Source: Sulfuritalea sp. (GTDB lineage: Bacteria > Pseudomonadota > Gammaproteobacteria > Burkholderiales > Rhodocyclaceae). Taken from it: a stretch of DNA of 64,000 nt. The position numbers and the translations under genes are program-made. The stretch covers positions 1-64,000 of the forward strand of contig JALHPU010000001.1 in the NCBI GenBank assembly GCA_022842325.1, in the 5' to 3' direction. This document shows, in pieces, positions 14,167-22,381 of this stretch; position 1 is the stretch's first letter; each line of letters starts with the position of its first letter. The notes beneath the pieces are model-generated. The model had not been told where the DNA came from, made no database searches, and saw nothing but the letters and a program-made list of their open reading frames with translations.

Positions 14167-15294
14167 TCACGAGCCCAGCAACCGCACCAACTCCGCCACA
14201 ATCCGCTCCGCCGCCCTGCCGTCCCATTTTTCCGGAATCCCGCCCTTCTTCCACTGCCCGGCCATCAAACGCTCCAGCGCCGGGCCAAGCTTCGCCGGAT
14301 CGGTACCGATCAGTTCATTTGTGCCCACCATCACCGTCTCTGGCCGCTCCGTGCTATCGCGTAACGTCAAACACGGCACACCCATCACCGTGGTTTCCTC
14401 GGTAATTCCGCCAGAATCGGTGATCACGCCCTTGGCATGCTTCACCAGATAATTGAATTCCAGGTAGCCCTGCGGATCAACAAAGTGAATCCCCGCACCC
14501 GCACCGGTAGGAGCGAGCATGCTCGCGCGCCCCCCCATAAGCTCCCGCAAATTCTTCGCCGTCCGCGGATGCACCGGAAACACCACCGGCAGCCCCCCTG
14601 TCCCCTCCGCTATCGCCTGCAACAAGCGCAACAACTGCTGTACCCCATCCACATTCCCCGGCCGGTGCAGCGTTACCACGAAATACCGCCCCGCCTCCAA
14701 ACCCAACTCATTCCAGAACTCCGGCGCCCGCAAACGCGGCAGCTGCTTCAACAGCGTATCGATCATCGTGTTACCGACGAAGAAAATCCTGTCATCGCCA
14801 ACACCGGCCCGGCGCAAGTTAGCGTTTGCCACTTCGCTGGTGGTAAAGAACCAGTTGGTAATCGAATCCGTCACCACGCGGTTGATCTCCTCCGGCATGG
14901 CCCAGTCGCCGGAACGAATGCCGCCTTCCACATGCGCCACCGGCACACCGCACTTGCGCGCGGCAATGGAACAGGCCATGGTCGAGGTGACATCGCCCAC
15001 CACCAGGCACAGGTCACTGCGCTGTTTCAGCAATACCTTCTCGTAGCGCACCATGATCGCCGCCGTCTGCTCCGCCTGGGTGCCCGAACCCACCTCGAGA
15101 TTGATATCCGGCTCAGGAATGCAGAGCTGTTCGATAAAGCTGCCGGACATCGCCCTGTCGTAATGCTGGCCGGTGTGGATCAGGCGATAGCGCAACGGGC
15201 CACCGCACGCTTCCGCCGCCCTCAGAGCATCGATGATCGGCGCGATCTTCATGAAGTTGGGGCGGGCGCCGGCGATGAGGTCGATGATCTTCAC
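14167..15294 (-). CDS. wecB: UDP-N-acetylglucosamine 2-epimerase (non-hydrolysing)
   Basis: A 375-residue WecB/MnaA-type epimerase interconverting UDP-GlcNAc and UDP-ManNAc. Diagnostic segments are GARPNFMKIAPII, TGQHYDRAMSG, VVGDVTSTMACSIAARK, HVEGGIRSGD, MPEEINRVVTDSI, FVGNTMIDTL, HRPGNVD, FPVHPRTAKNL and TDSGGITEET, all in the usual order. The start is GTG at 15294, overlapping the preceding methyltransferase stop (GTGA). Residues about 256-263 (RASMLAPTG region) are encoded by a family B palindrome (14507-14529) and look like an in-frame insertion between HPRTAK and IHFVDPQGYLEF. Confidence 0.93.
   Translation of the reverse strand: MKIIDLIAGARPNFMKIAPIIDALRAAEACGGPLRYRLIHTGQHYDRAMSGSFIEQLCIPEPDINLEVGSGTQAEQTAAIMVRYEKVLLKQRSDLCLVVGDVTSTMACSIAARKCGVPVAHVEGGIRSGDWAMPEEINRVVTDSITNWFFTTSEVANANLRRAGVGDDRIFFVGNTMIDTLLKQLPRLRAPEFWNELGLEAGRYFVVTLHRPGNVDGVQQLLRLLQAIAEGTGGLPVVFPVHPRTAKNLRELMGGRASMLAPTGAGAGIHFVDPQGYLEFNYLVKHAKGVITDSGGITEETTVMGVPCLTLRDSTERPETVMVGTNELIGTDPAKLGPALERLMAGQWKKGGIPEKWDGRAAERIVAELVRLLGS
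14507..14529. repeat. Family B-like palindrome inside wecB
   Basis: GTAGGAGCGAGC-AT-GCTCGCGCG lies in the wecB coding region. It matches the family B element except for the central bases and keeps the reading frame. Confidence 0.72.
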
Positions 15295-16043
15295 TGGCCC
15301 TCCTCGCTCGAAGCACTGCTGCTCCTGCCAAGCTGCTTACGCAAGCACCCGATCAACAAGATACGCAGCGGCGCAAAAACCTCATTCGAGTTCACCAATC
15401 GCTCGTAGGCAAGCCCAACCAGATAGGTCGGCCACATCATGCGCAAGTATTCCGGACGACCTTCAATGCGATCAAGGCGCTCCACTAGCAAACCCGAGTC
15501 CGCCGCAAGCCTCGCCACGTCAGCCAGGCAGTTAGCCCGGTAACGGGTGGGAAAGGTGTCCACCTCGGCCCTGCCACGCAATCGATTTACATACTGATGA
15601 AAACCATGTGGCGTTAGCCGCGCGATCGTAGGCATGTAGTGCCACTTGTTCGGGGTCTTGAATAGAAACACCCCACCCGGCTTTAGAACGCGCTCGACTT
15701 CCCGGAAGACCCGGAGCGGTTCATCCAGGTGTTCCAGCACGTTGTCTGAAAACACGACATCGAATCGGCCATCCTCGTAGGGAATCCCATCTGCATTGGC
15801 CACACGCCCCTCGTCAAGCATTGGATTACCGACCACCCGCGGGTCCAGATCAACTCCGCAAACAGATCTCGCAAGCCCTCGAAAATTCATCTGCTCGACG
15901 ATGCCGGCACCGGCACCCAAATCAAGTACGGTGGCGTCAGGCCGCAAATGCAACAGAATTCGCTCGCGGAAAAGTTGATCATCCCAGTTACGCATAAACT
16001 CGGGATAACAAGCGCGGTCGATCCTTGATACCAATGATGTCAT
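15291..16043 (-). CDS. Class I SAM-dependent methyltransferase
   Basis: About 250 residues. Motif I is TVLDLGAGAGIVEQM, followed by VCGVDLDPRVVGNP, FDVVFSDNVLEHLDEP and VLKPGGVFLFKTPNKWHY, a Methyltransf_11-like core with the histidine typical of glycan or quinone methylases. The ATG at 16043 is preceded by AGGAAG. Its stop overlaps the wecB start by 4 bases, so both are translated from one message. The substrate is unknown. Confidence 0.85.
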   Translation of the reverse strand: MTSLVSRIDRACYPEFMRNWDDQLFRERILLHLRPDATVLDLGAGAGIVEQMNFRGLARSVCGVDLDPRVVGNPMLDEGRVANADGIPYEDGRFDVVFSDNVLEHLDEPLRVFREVERVLKPGGVFLFKTPNKWHYMPTIARLTPHGFHQYVNRLRGRAEVDTFPTRYRANCLADVARLAADSGLLVERLDRIEGRPEYLRMMWPTYLVGLAYERLVNSNEVFAPLRILLIGCLRKQLGRSSSASSEEGQ

Positions 16044-16093
16044 TCCGCTTCCTCTATAGTGTCGATAGACGAATCGGGTGGCTGCCAACAATA

Positions 16094-16120
16094 AGTCGGC
16101 GCTGGCGACACGGCGATCAA
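16094..16120 (+). repeat. Family C repeat copy
   Basis: AGTCGGCGCTGGCGACACGG followed by CGATCAA, between the methyltransferase and the wecB relic. Confidence 0.75.
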
Positions 16121-16167
16121 ACAGCTCTGCCTCATTTCTTCGCCTCAATCAGCATGAAGAACCCGTG

Positions 16168-16716
16168 CCCCCATCGTGTTGCCAACGAAGAAGATCCGCT
16201 CCTCCGCTCCTCCGCCACCCCGGCCTACCGCAGGTTCGCGTTGGCCACTTCGCTGGTGGTGAAGAACCAGTTGCTGATCGAATCCGTCACCACGCGGTTG
16301 ATCTCTTCCGGCATGGTCCAGCCGCCCGGGCGGATGCCACCCTCCACGTGCGCTACCGGCACGCCGCACTTGCGCGCCGCGATGGAACAGGCCATGGTGG
16401 AAGTGACATCGCCCTCCACCAGGCACAAGTCGCTGCGCTGTTTCAGCAGCACCTTCTCATAGCGCACCATGATCGCCGCCGTCTGCCCGGCTTGGGTGCC
16501 CGAACCGACTTCAAGGTTGATATCCGGTTCCGGAATGCCGAGCTGCGCGAAGAAACTGCCGGACATCGCCTTGTCGTAATGGTGGCCGGTGTGGATTAGG
16601 CGGTAGCGCAGCGCACCGCCACGCCCTTCAGCCGCCTTCAACGCATCGATGATCGGCGCGATCTTCATAAAGTTGGGGCGGGCGCCGGCAATTAAGTCTA
16701 TTGTATTTATGCGCAT
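16168..16716 (-). pseudogene. Truncated, stop-interrupted copy of wecB
   Basis: From the ATG at 16716 about 163 codons match the intact wecB at roughly 90% (ARPNFMKIAPIIDALKAAEG, TGHHYDKAMSG, VEGDVTSTMACSIAARK). A TAG then interrupts after ANLR. A further 17 or so codons still resemble the intact gene, shifted by one base, and similarity ends after FFVGNTM near 16168. The catalytic second half is missing, so it is non-functional. It lies directly downstream of the CapK-like gene. Confidence 0.93.
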
Positions 16717-16755
16717 TTCGGCGGCGAGCTTATGTTAAACGCGTACTGCACTTTG

Positions 16756-18138
16756 TTAGGTGAGAAAAGAAATAACTGCCTTCATTTTCCCTGCTCCTGT
16801 ACGTTCGATTTCTGAAACATAATCGAAATTCACTTTCAACTTTGGGCTAATCCACTGCGCCACTCCGCTACGCAATATATTTTCCGTACTTGAAAGATAA
16901 CCATCTCGCCGTACAATCTTAATTGTTATCTCGCCAGGTTGCTTCTGTACTATTTGGCATTCACGTATATCGTGAGTATCTTTAAAGAGGTAGTCGAATC
17001 GCATGATTTTCCGCCCTTCAGGTGTCAAAACGTATTCATCACTCCTACCTTCTATCCTGATAATTTTTGCCGACTGCCTTCCACACTCGCATACATGAGT
17101 ATCCAAATCCCAAACAGCATTATCCCCTACATCATAACGGATGAATGGGAATTCCGGACTGGCAAATCCGGTACAGATGATTTTTCCCCTCGTATGCCCG
17201 TCGTCAATAATCTCTTGTTCAACACATTCGAGAATACCGAACTCGAAATCCTCATGATAAACCCCATGCTCACAACGTGAAGCATTGCCACAACCTTCTG
17301 AAAACCCATACTGATCACTAAGAACTGCGCCAGTAAATTCGAAAATATTCCGGCGCTGTTTATCAAGAGTATTTTCAGCGCCTGTGAATACGCATGATGG
17401 ACGATGCTTAAGTGTCAGCCCTTGATCAAGAGCCTGCGACGAAAGGCTATCAATAATAGAAGGATATCCAGAAAAGTACGCAAAAGGATGGTCGCCGAGG
17501 AATTTAACAAGATCTGAAATTTTTTCAGGTTGAATCTGCTGCATCGGGATCAGCGCCTGATTCAAAGGAAGATTCCATCGCCAGTACGGTGGTCTTCTTG
17601 TTGCAGGGGGTACAACTGGCTTCCCGGTAAAATTAGCGTGAAGCATATCAGGATGTATGCCGAACCTAGCTCGATGTCGCCACCAAACAGCCCATTGAAA
17701 GGGCACTTGATTTCGACCAAGGTAATACTGAAGGCTCGTACCGGTAGTCCCGCTGGTATGGCCATGAACAAGATGCTTTTCCGTGGCATTGTCGGCTATG
17801 AACTCGCGAAAGCGGGCGCGAATAATGTCTTTTGTGAGCAATGGGAGTTTGGGTAGATCCTCCTTTGACTGGACGTCACTTGGCGTGAGACCTAACTGTT
17901 TCATCGTGGTGCGGTAATACGGCACATGTTCGAATGCATGCCGTATTAGCATTATTAACTGTTCGCTTTGATATTCGTCAATCTGGTCTTTTGAATACCA
18001 TTCTGACAGCTTTAGTTGTACCAGTTTCTGCTGAAACTGTTTAGAAAATCGCAAACGGCGCAAAGTCAAACCGTAAAAAGAGCACGCTGCATTCTGCAAA
18101 AAAACTGGGAGAAGTGGATATAGCGGACCAGTAATCAT
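16756..18138 (-). CDS. CapK/PaaK-like adenylate-forming enzyme
   Basis: A 460-residue protein of the phenylacetate-CoA ligase / CapK family. The AMP-binding P-loop is HTSGTTGTSLQYY (about residues 125-137). SDQYGFSEGCGNASRCEHG is the family's A5-type region with Cys and His positions. TGFASPEFPFIRYDVGD and CECGRQSAKIIRIEGRSDEY follow; the last has the Cys-rich and RIxGR motif near the C-terminal domain. It should activate a carboxylate with ATP. In glycan clusters these proteins are linked to capsule synthesis, but the substrate is unknown. It ends a gene run larE-larB-larC-DUF362-this gene, starting 19 bases after the DUF362 stop. Confidence 0.85.
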   Translation of the reverse strand: MITGPLYPLLPVFLQNAACSFYGLTLRRLRFSKQFQQKLVQLKLSEWYSKDQIDEYQSEQLIMLIRHAFEHVPYYRTTMKQLGLTPSDVQSKEDLPKLPLLTKDIIRARFREFIADNATEKHLVHGHTSGTTGTSLQYYLGRNQVPFQWAVWWRHRARFGIHPDMLHANFTGKPVVPPATRRPPYWRWNLPLNQALIPMQQIQPEKISDLVKFLGDHPFAYFSGYPSIIDSLSSQALDQGLTLKHRPSCVFTGAENTLDKQRRNIFEFTGAVLSDQYGFSEGCGNASRCEHGVYHEDFEFGILECVEQEIIDDGHTRGKIICTGFASPEFPFIRYDVGDNAVWDLDTHVCECGRQSAKIIRIEGRSDEYVLTPEGRKIMRFDYLFKDTHDIRECQIVQKQPGEITIKIVRRDGYLSSTENILRSGVAQWISPKLKVNFDYVSEIERTGAGKMKAVISFLT

Positions 18139-18157
18139 TTCACAACGCTTCCAGAAA

Positions 18158-19675
18158 TCATTTTTCTATATGGCCTACCCACCCGAAGTGGGGTTTGAAG
18201 CACAACTGAGACGGCATAGTCGTCTTTACTATTGGTCCGGATAGCGCGGAATCATTACTCACAATATAAACATCCGCCAAGCTTCCGCGAATTATTGGAA
18301 AGGTCTTACATAAAAAAGACTGACGAATTATTGGAATTTTATAGGGATCAAAGCCCATAAGAACTGCACCAACCGCATCAACAGCGGCGGGATTTACTCC
18401 GAAGCAAATTAATCCAGCCGACTTTGGCGAAGGATTAAGCGGTCCAGATCCTTCTCCCGCAATAATGCCATCGATTAGGGAGTAATGTCGCCGTACATTT
18501 TCCCCGAGTGTCCCATCATTTATTCCGTACAAGGCGATCTTATTCAGATCCAAACACATTCGCCATACAGTGTCATTCCCCCACCAGTTCCCGCTTCTGA
18601 CAATATTTTCCCCGCCACCAAAGAGTTTTTCGCCTAACTTGCGTGCCAACATATGAATGAGCGGCCCGATAACGGGCACACGCAGCGAGAGTTTCCTAAA
18701 AACTGCAACAAGGTTTCGCTCTGCACCGGACTTAAAAGCAACTACGGGGCGCTCATCGCCGCCCTGTTCTGGTTTGCCCTCAGTATGATGGGGCAACCAG
18801 TTCTTGTCGCCGTTAATTCCGACAAGGTTTTTTAAGGAAGCCGTCACCCCCGCTTTTTTATGTGTCTTAAGCTTAGGGAGGCTAAATATTACATCCGCAT
18901 TAACAGCGACTCCGGCGATCAAATATTCGTGGCGACCATCGGTGTGGTGGTAATTCACCTCATCAGAGTCATAGTCGGCTCCGTAGTAGTGCCCCCCACC
19001 TGCATGGGTTAAAAATTCACTGCACTCCTTCAGATCAAATGCAACGTAACCAAATGGATCCCCATCGCGAGGCCTTCTCGCTACAACGACTCCTTTACGC
19101 GATTCCCACTCTTCTTTTCGTAGATCGAACACTTTGAAGTCGTAACCAACCGATGCATAGAACGCTGCTAGTTCCGGCAGGCCAGTCAGTTCACTTATCT
19201 TTTCAAATGATGAGTCAGTTTGCGGACCGTCGGCGACAATAACAGTACCTGTTCCGCTTAACGCCATGAATACGTAATCCGCAACCGCGCGAATAATACT
19301 TCCATGGGTTATGACGTACTGCCAACCGTTCGGGTCCGTTGGGTGGGACTCTTTTACAAAATTGGGTTTAAGCAGAACCGTTTCACCCGGGCGAATCAGT
19401 TCTTTTAACGGATTCCATTGAGGCGTGCCATACCGATCTTTATCAAGCCCAGCCAACCGAAAACACTCTCGCACTGCCGCATAAACATGGTTACTTTCTG
19501 ACAGATGTGGCATATCAGCACATTCGGGATAGACCTCTGCAGGATGAAAGGGGGCCACCGCCGGATACTGGGCGTGCGCCAAGTGGAATACAGCAACAGC
19601 AAGCGAATCCATAGCTGAGTGCATTTCCTTTTCATCCAGTTTGTTAGGAGCCATGTGACTGGCGAACTCAGCCAT
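18158..19675 (-). CDS. DUF362-family protein, candidate nickel-pincer enzyme
   Basis: About 505 residues, a DUF362 protein without the ferredoxin-type Cys clusters many members have. Family segments are VLLKPNFVKESHPTD, GTGTVIVADGPQTD, ADVIFSLPKLKTH, AGVTASLKNLVGINGDK followed by LPHH, and NPSPKSAGLICFGVNPAAVDAVGA. The start at 19675 overlaps larC by 8 bases; an alternative is 19654. The motif H-KKAGVTASL-K (His about 272, Lys about 282) with His about 296/297 has spacing like the His174, Lys184, His200 set that binds the nickel-pincer nucleotide in Lactobacillus LarA. The surrounding residues (A-G-x-[ST]) also resemble what I recall of LarA. A role in racemising or epimerising a hydroxy group is inference; no activity of DUF362 proteins is established to my knowledge. 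Confidence 0.72.
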   Translation of the reverse strand: MAEFASHMAPNKLDEKEMHSAMDSLAVAVFHLAHAQYPAVAPFHPAEVYPECADMPHLSESNHVYAAVRECFRLAGLDKDRYGTPQWNPLKELIRPGETVLLKPNFVKESHPTDPNGWQYVITHGSIIRAVADYVFMALSGTGTVIVADGPQTDSSFEKISELTGLPELAAFYASVGYDFKVFDLRKEEWESRKGVVVARRPRDGDPFGYVAFDLKECSEFLTHAGGGHYYGADYDSDEVNYHHTDGRHEYLIAGVAVNADVIFSLPKLKTHKKAGVTASLKNLVGINGDKNWLPHHTEGKPEQGGDERPVVAFKSGAERNLVAVFRKLSLRVPVIGPLIHMLARKLGEKLFGGGENIVRSGNWWGNDTVWRMCLDLNKIALYGINDGTLGENVRRHYSLIDGIIAGEGSGPLNPSPKSAGLICFGVNPAAVDAVGAVLMGFDPYKIPIIRQSFLCKTFPIIRGSLADVYIVSNDSALSGPIVKTTMPSQLCFKPHFGWVGHIEK

Positions 19676-20489
19676 CGTGGGTGTGGTCAGAGTTGCCGTG
19701 GCTCTGGAAAGTCGCACCGCCATTGGTAAAACTAGTTCCCCGGAATCTTCCAAGGGAGTGCTCAGCGCCAAGGCCAAACACTGCCCCATTTGGCAAAGAC
19801 TCGAAAATCTTCCCGCCGTACACCCGAACGATTCTGTCAAGGCGAATGCTTGGCCAATAGCCAAAAGTCGCCTCGAGCGTCTTAAGCAGAGCAATCGCTG
19901 TCGGCGTCACCGTTTCCCCCTCGGGGGGAACACCATATATCGGGATACCAACCAACAGTTCCTGCACTGCAGGTGCTGGCGACATCAGCAGCCCATGGGC
20001 ACAACGGATGGTACCGTCACAAACCGGAAGAGGACTGCAGAGAAGGCGGACAGGGTGTAACTTGTCGAACAAACTAGCCGTCAAGCAGATGTCTAGAATG
20101 CTGTCGAGTGCACCAATCTCATGAAAGATCACATCCTCCGTGGGAATTCCATGTATTCGTCCTTCGACAAGTCCCAAAAGATTAAAAGAGCTTTCAGCAG
20201 TCAACTTGGCACCGGATGTCATGGCGCTCTTGGCGATGACGGTCCGAATATCCTTCAGTGATCGATGTGAGTGTTCATGCGGCAAAGTAACCTGCAAACG
20301 CAGGCCATTGATCCCCGCAACAGAATGCTCAACCAGAGCAACAGAACCGTTCAATGCTGCAATACCTATCGACTCAACCATCGACTGCAATTGCTCATTC
20401 TGAAGTTCAGCCAATGCTGCCAAGCCCGCCACAAACATATCACCGCTCAATCCTGATGGCGTTCGAATAACGACCAAACGTTCATTCAT
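19668..20489 (-). CDS. larC: LarC-like nickel-pincer cofactor nickel insertase (N-terminal part only)
   Basis: A 273-residue protein with LarC hallmarks: SGLSGDMFVAGLAAL at the N-terminus, LPHEHSHRSLKDIRTVI as the His-rich linker plus helix, VEGRIHGIPTEDVIFHEIGALDSI, and GVPPEGETVTPTAIALL. LarC installs nickel in the pyridinium bisthiocarboxylate mononucleotide. Full-length LarC is about 390-420 residues; here the C-terminal (LarC2, CTP-binding) domain is absent and no continuation is visible in another frame. The tail is His/Asp-rich (HGNSDHTHDG). The start overlaps larB by 8 bases and the stop overlaps the DUF362 start by 8, indicating tight coupling. Confidence 0.86.
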   Translation of the reverse strand: MNERLVVIRTPSGLSGDMFVAGLAALAELQNEQLQSMVESIGIAALNGSVALVEHSVAGINGLRLQVTLPHEHSHRSLKDIRTVIAKSAMTSGAKLTAESSFNLLGLVEGRIHGIPTEDVIFHEIGALDSILDICLTASLFDKLHPVRLLCSPLPVCDGTIRCAHGLLMSPAPAVQELLVGIPIYGVPPEGETVTPTAIALLKTLEATFGYWPSIRLDRIVRVYGGKIFESLPNGAVFGLGAEHSLGRFRGTSFTNGGATFQSHGNSDHTHDG

Positions 20490-21150
20490 TGGTCTGCTTC
20501 CAGTTCTTTCCGATGATCATCCTGAAGGCCGCGCATGCAGCCCCATAACCGTTATTAATATTAGTGACCACCATCCCTTGACTGCAACTCGCAAGCATTG
20601 CATTCAAAGCAGTTCCTCCCTGCGCAGCAACACCATAACCAGTTGAGACAGGCACACCGATTACCGGGATTGCCACCAAACCCGCAAGTACAGTCGGCAT
20701 GGCGCCGTCCATTCCGGCAATGGCAATTGCAACGTCGCAACTGGAAATACGCTCTATGCGATCCAGCAAACGCCAGAGACCGGCGACGCCAACATCTACC
20801 ATGACCACAGACGAAAGGCCCAAAAACTCAAGTGTCCGCGCCGCTTCGAGAGCAACTCCATTATCGGAAGTACCGGCGGCGACCACCGCAACTTCGCCTT
20901 TGACTGGCGGCCTCTTACCATGCAGAAAGCCGGTCCTGGAAACAGGTTCGTAATCAATAGACTTCTTGAGTTCGACCGGCAAGCCATCTAGCTGACCCAA
21001 GGACATTCGCGTAAGCAGCACCGGGTTGTCGACGTGCTCAGCGAGTTGGGCTAGCAGATGAACGAGTGCCGCCCCATCTTTACCTTCGCAAAGCACTGCC
21101 TCCGGCATGCCGATCCGGGCAGTGCGCCCAAAGTCAAAGATCGAAGTCAA
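20482..21150 (-). CDS. larB: LarB-type nickel-pincer cofactor biosynthesis protein
   Basis: A 222-residue LarB protein. The C-terminal half is PurE-like: VAVVAAGTSDNGVALEA, VVMVDVGVAGLWRLL, IAIAGMDGAMPTVLAGLV, IPVIGVPVSTGYGVA, and NINNGYGAACAAF. LarB carboxylates and hydrolyses nicotinic acid adenine dinucleotide to pyridinium-3,5-biscarboxylic acid mononucleotide, the precursor on which LarE acts. Somewhat short, lacking most of the N-terminal extension of some homologues. It lies 41 bases after larE and overlaps larC. Confidence 0.92.
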   Translation of the reverse strand: MTSIFDFGRTARIGMPEAVLCEGKDGAALVHLLAQLAEHVDNPVLLTRMSLGQLDGLPVELKKSIDYEPVSRTGFLHGKRPPVKGEVAVVAAGTSDNGVALEAARTLEFLGLSSVVMVDVGVAGLWRLLDRIERISSCDVAIAIAGMDGAMPTVLAGLVAIPVIGVPVSTGYGVAAQGGTALNAMLASCSQGMVVTNINNGYGAACAAFRMIIGKNWKQTNE

Positions 21151-21191
21151 GATTCACTTGTCTTTCTGTCCATTGCCTGGTTCATGCTAAA

Positions 21192-22007
21192 TCAGATCAA
21201 GAATGCGCGGCCGGACTTGTAGGGCTGCTCATCGAGGCATACAGAAGCGATGTCAGGGAATGCTCGACCGACTTCAGTACGTAGCTCATCCAAGACCGAA
21301 ATGTCGATTTTGGCATAGTCGTGGGAAAGAACTTCAACCAGCATGTCGTCGTTACGCATACGGCACCGGACAATGTCTATTCCGGTACGCCGCCGGACCA
21401 AATTCTCGCCCAATTCAATCGCTCGCAAGCGAGAAGCATTAACGGTCGTTCCCGTATATAAGCGGCTCGCCAGACAGGGTGATGCAGGCAATTCGGAAAA
21501 AGGCAGATTTAAATCCCGGGCCATGGCACGAATATGGGCCTTACCCATGCCCGCCTCAATGAACGGATGACGAACACCAAATTCCTTCGCCGCCTCCAAT
21601 CCGGGGCGGTACTCCTTAAGGTCATCCAAGTTCGCCCCGCTTAGCAAAGTCAACGAACGTTGAGCAGGCAGTTCGTCTGCAATCGCACGTAGCGCCGCGT
21701 AGAGGTGTGATTTGCAATAGTAACATCTATTTACCGGATTTTCCAGGTACCGGGGGTCGGTAAACTCTCCAGACGTCACCAGATGCAGCCGCCAGCCCTC
21801 CTGTGCTGCCATAGAATTTACTCGAGTGGTGCCCTCCAGTGGCACAGCCGGGCTCGTTGCGTGTGCGACAAAAAATCTTTCGGGGTCAATTCGACAAGCA
21901 ACCATCGAAAGCAACAAGCTATCAATTCCGCCACTACAAGCAATGATTGCCGAATCAAGCGACGAAAGAACATCACGCAATTTAAAAGTGGGCGTTCCCG
22001 TTTTCAT
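21192..22007 (-). CDS. larE: LarE-type ATP-dependent sulfur transferase
   Basis: A 271-residue PP-loop pyrophosphatase with AIIACSGGIDSLLL as the ATP-binding loop. LarE adenylates the biscarboxylate mononucleotide and inserts sulfur. The cysteine of SPCLASRLY corresponds to the sacrificial Cys of L. plantarum LarE. A CYYC pair in NPVNRCYYCKSHLY gives three cysteines in total, the arrangement seen in LarE proteins that carry a [4Fe-4S] cluster and need not sacrifice a protein sulfur. It is first in the run larE-larB-larC-DUF362-capK. No obvious promoter was picked out; the asnB relic lies upstream. Confidence 0.92.
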   Translation of the reverse strand: MKTGTPTFKLRDVLSSLDSAIIACSGGIDSLLLSMVACRIDPERFFVAHATSPAVPLEGTTRVNSMAAQEGWRLHLVTSGEFTDPRYLENPVNRCYYCKSHLYAALRAIADELPAQRSLTLLSGANLDDLKEYRPGLEAAKEFGVRHPFIEAGMGKAHIRAMARDLNLPFSELPASPCLASRLYTGTTVNASRLRAIELGENLVRRRTGIDIVRCRMRNDDMLVEVLSHDYAKIDISVLDELRTEVGRAFPDIASVCLDEQPYKSGRAFLI

Positions 22008-22134
22008 TAGATCTTTGTGAATTTCATTGAGATAGCGAATTAGCTACGAGTTACAGACGAACGACACCAACCGTTGCGCCGCGCCTGAATCCCGACAGAT
22101 GGATATGATGCCTTAATCGGTGGGTAGCGGGCTG

Positions 22135-22365
22135 ACACCAACTCTGCCATAGCTTGCAGCATTTGTAGATTGCCTCATTGAAAGAAATAGTGGAAGTACA
22201 AACCGCATTTGACATTGGCTGATGCCCAAAGGGCGAGAAGGCAATAATCGGCAACCTCATGTGGCCAAGGCTCATCTGCCGGCACTATCGAAGGATTCAC
22301 CCGGTATCGGTCGGGCCGCAATGATTCATGGTGCGTAAGGCGCCGTTAATGGCTGCACCGTCCTT
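22135..22365 (-). pseudogene. Decayed N-terminal fragment of an asparagine synthase gene
   Basis: The minus-strand reading gives NHCGPTDTG, two stops, then GHMRLPIIAFSPFGHQPM and ISFNEAIYKC. This parallels HRGPDDSG, GHRRLAILDLSPAGHQPM and IVFNGEIYNY of the intact asnB at 24562-26436. Only about 70 codons of the glutaminase domain remain and they carry stop codons. The rest of the 22008-22381 gap contains no other recognisable gene. Confidence 0.85.
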
Positions 22366-22381
22366 CGTGCCGACAAAACTG

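Noticed and set aside
16022-16148. Upstream extension of the methyltransferase frame to 16148
   Set aside because: The first ATG with a good ribosome site is 16043 and the extension crosses a family C repeat.
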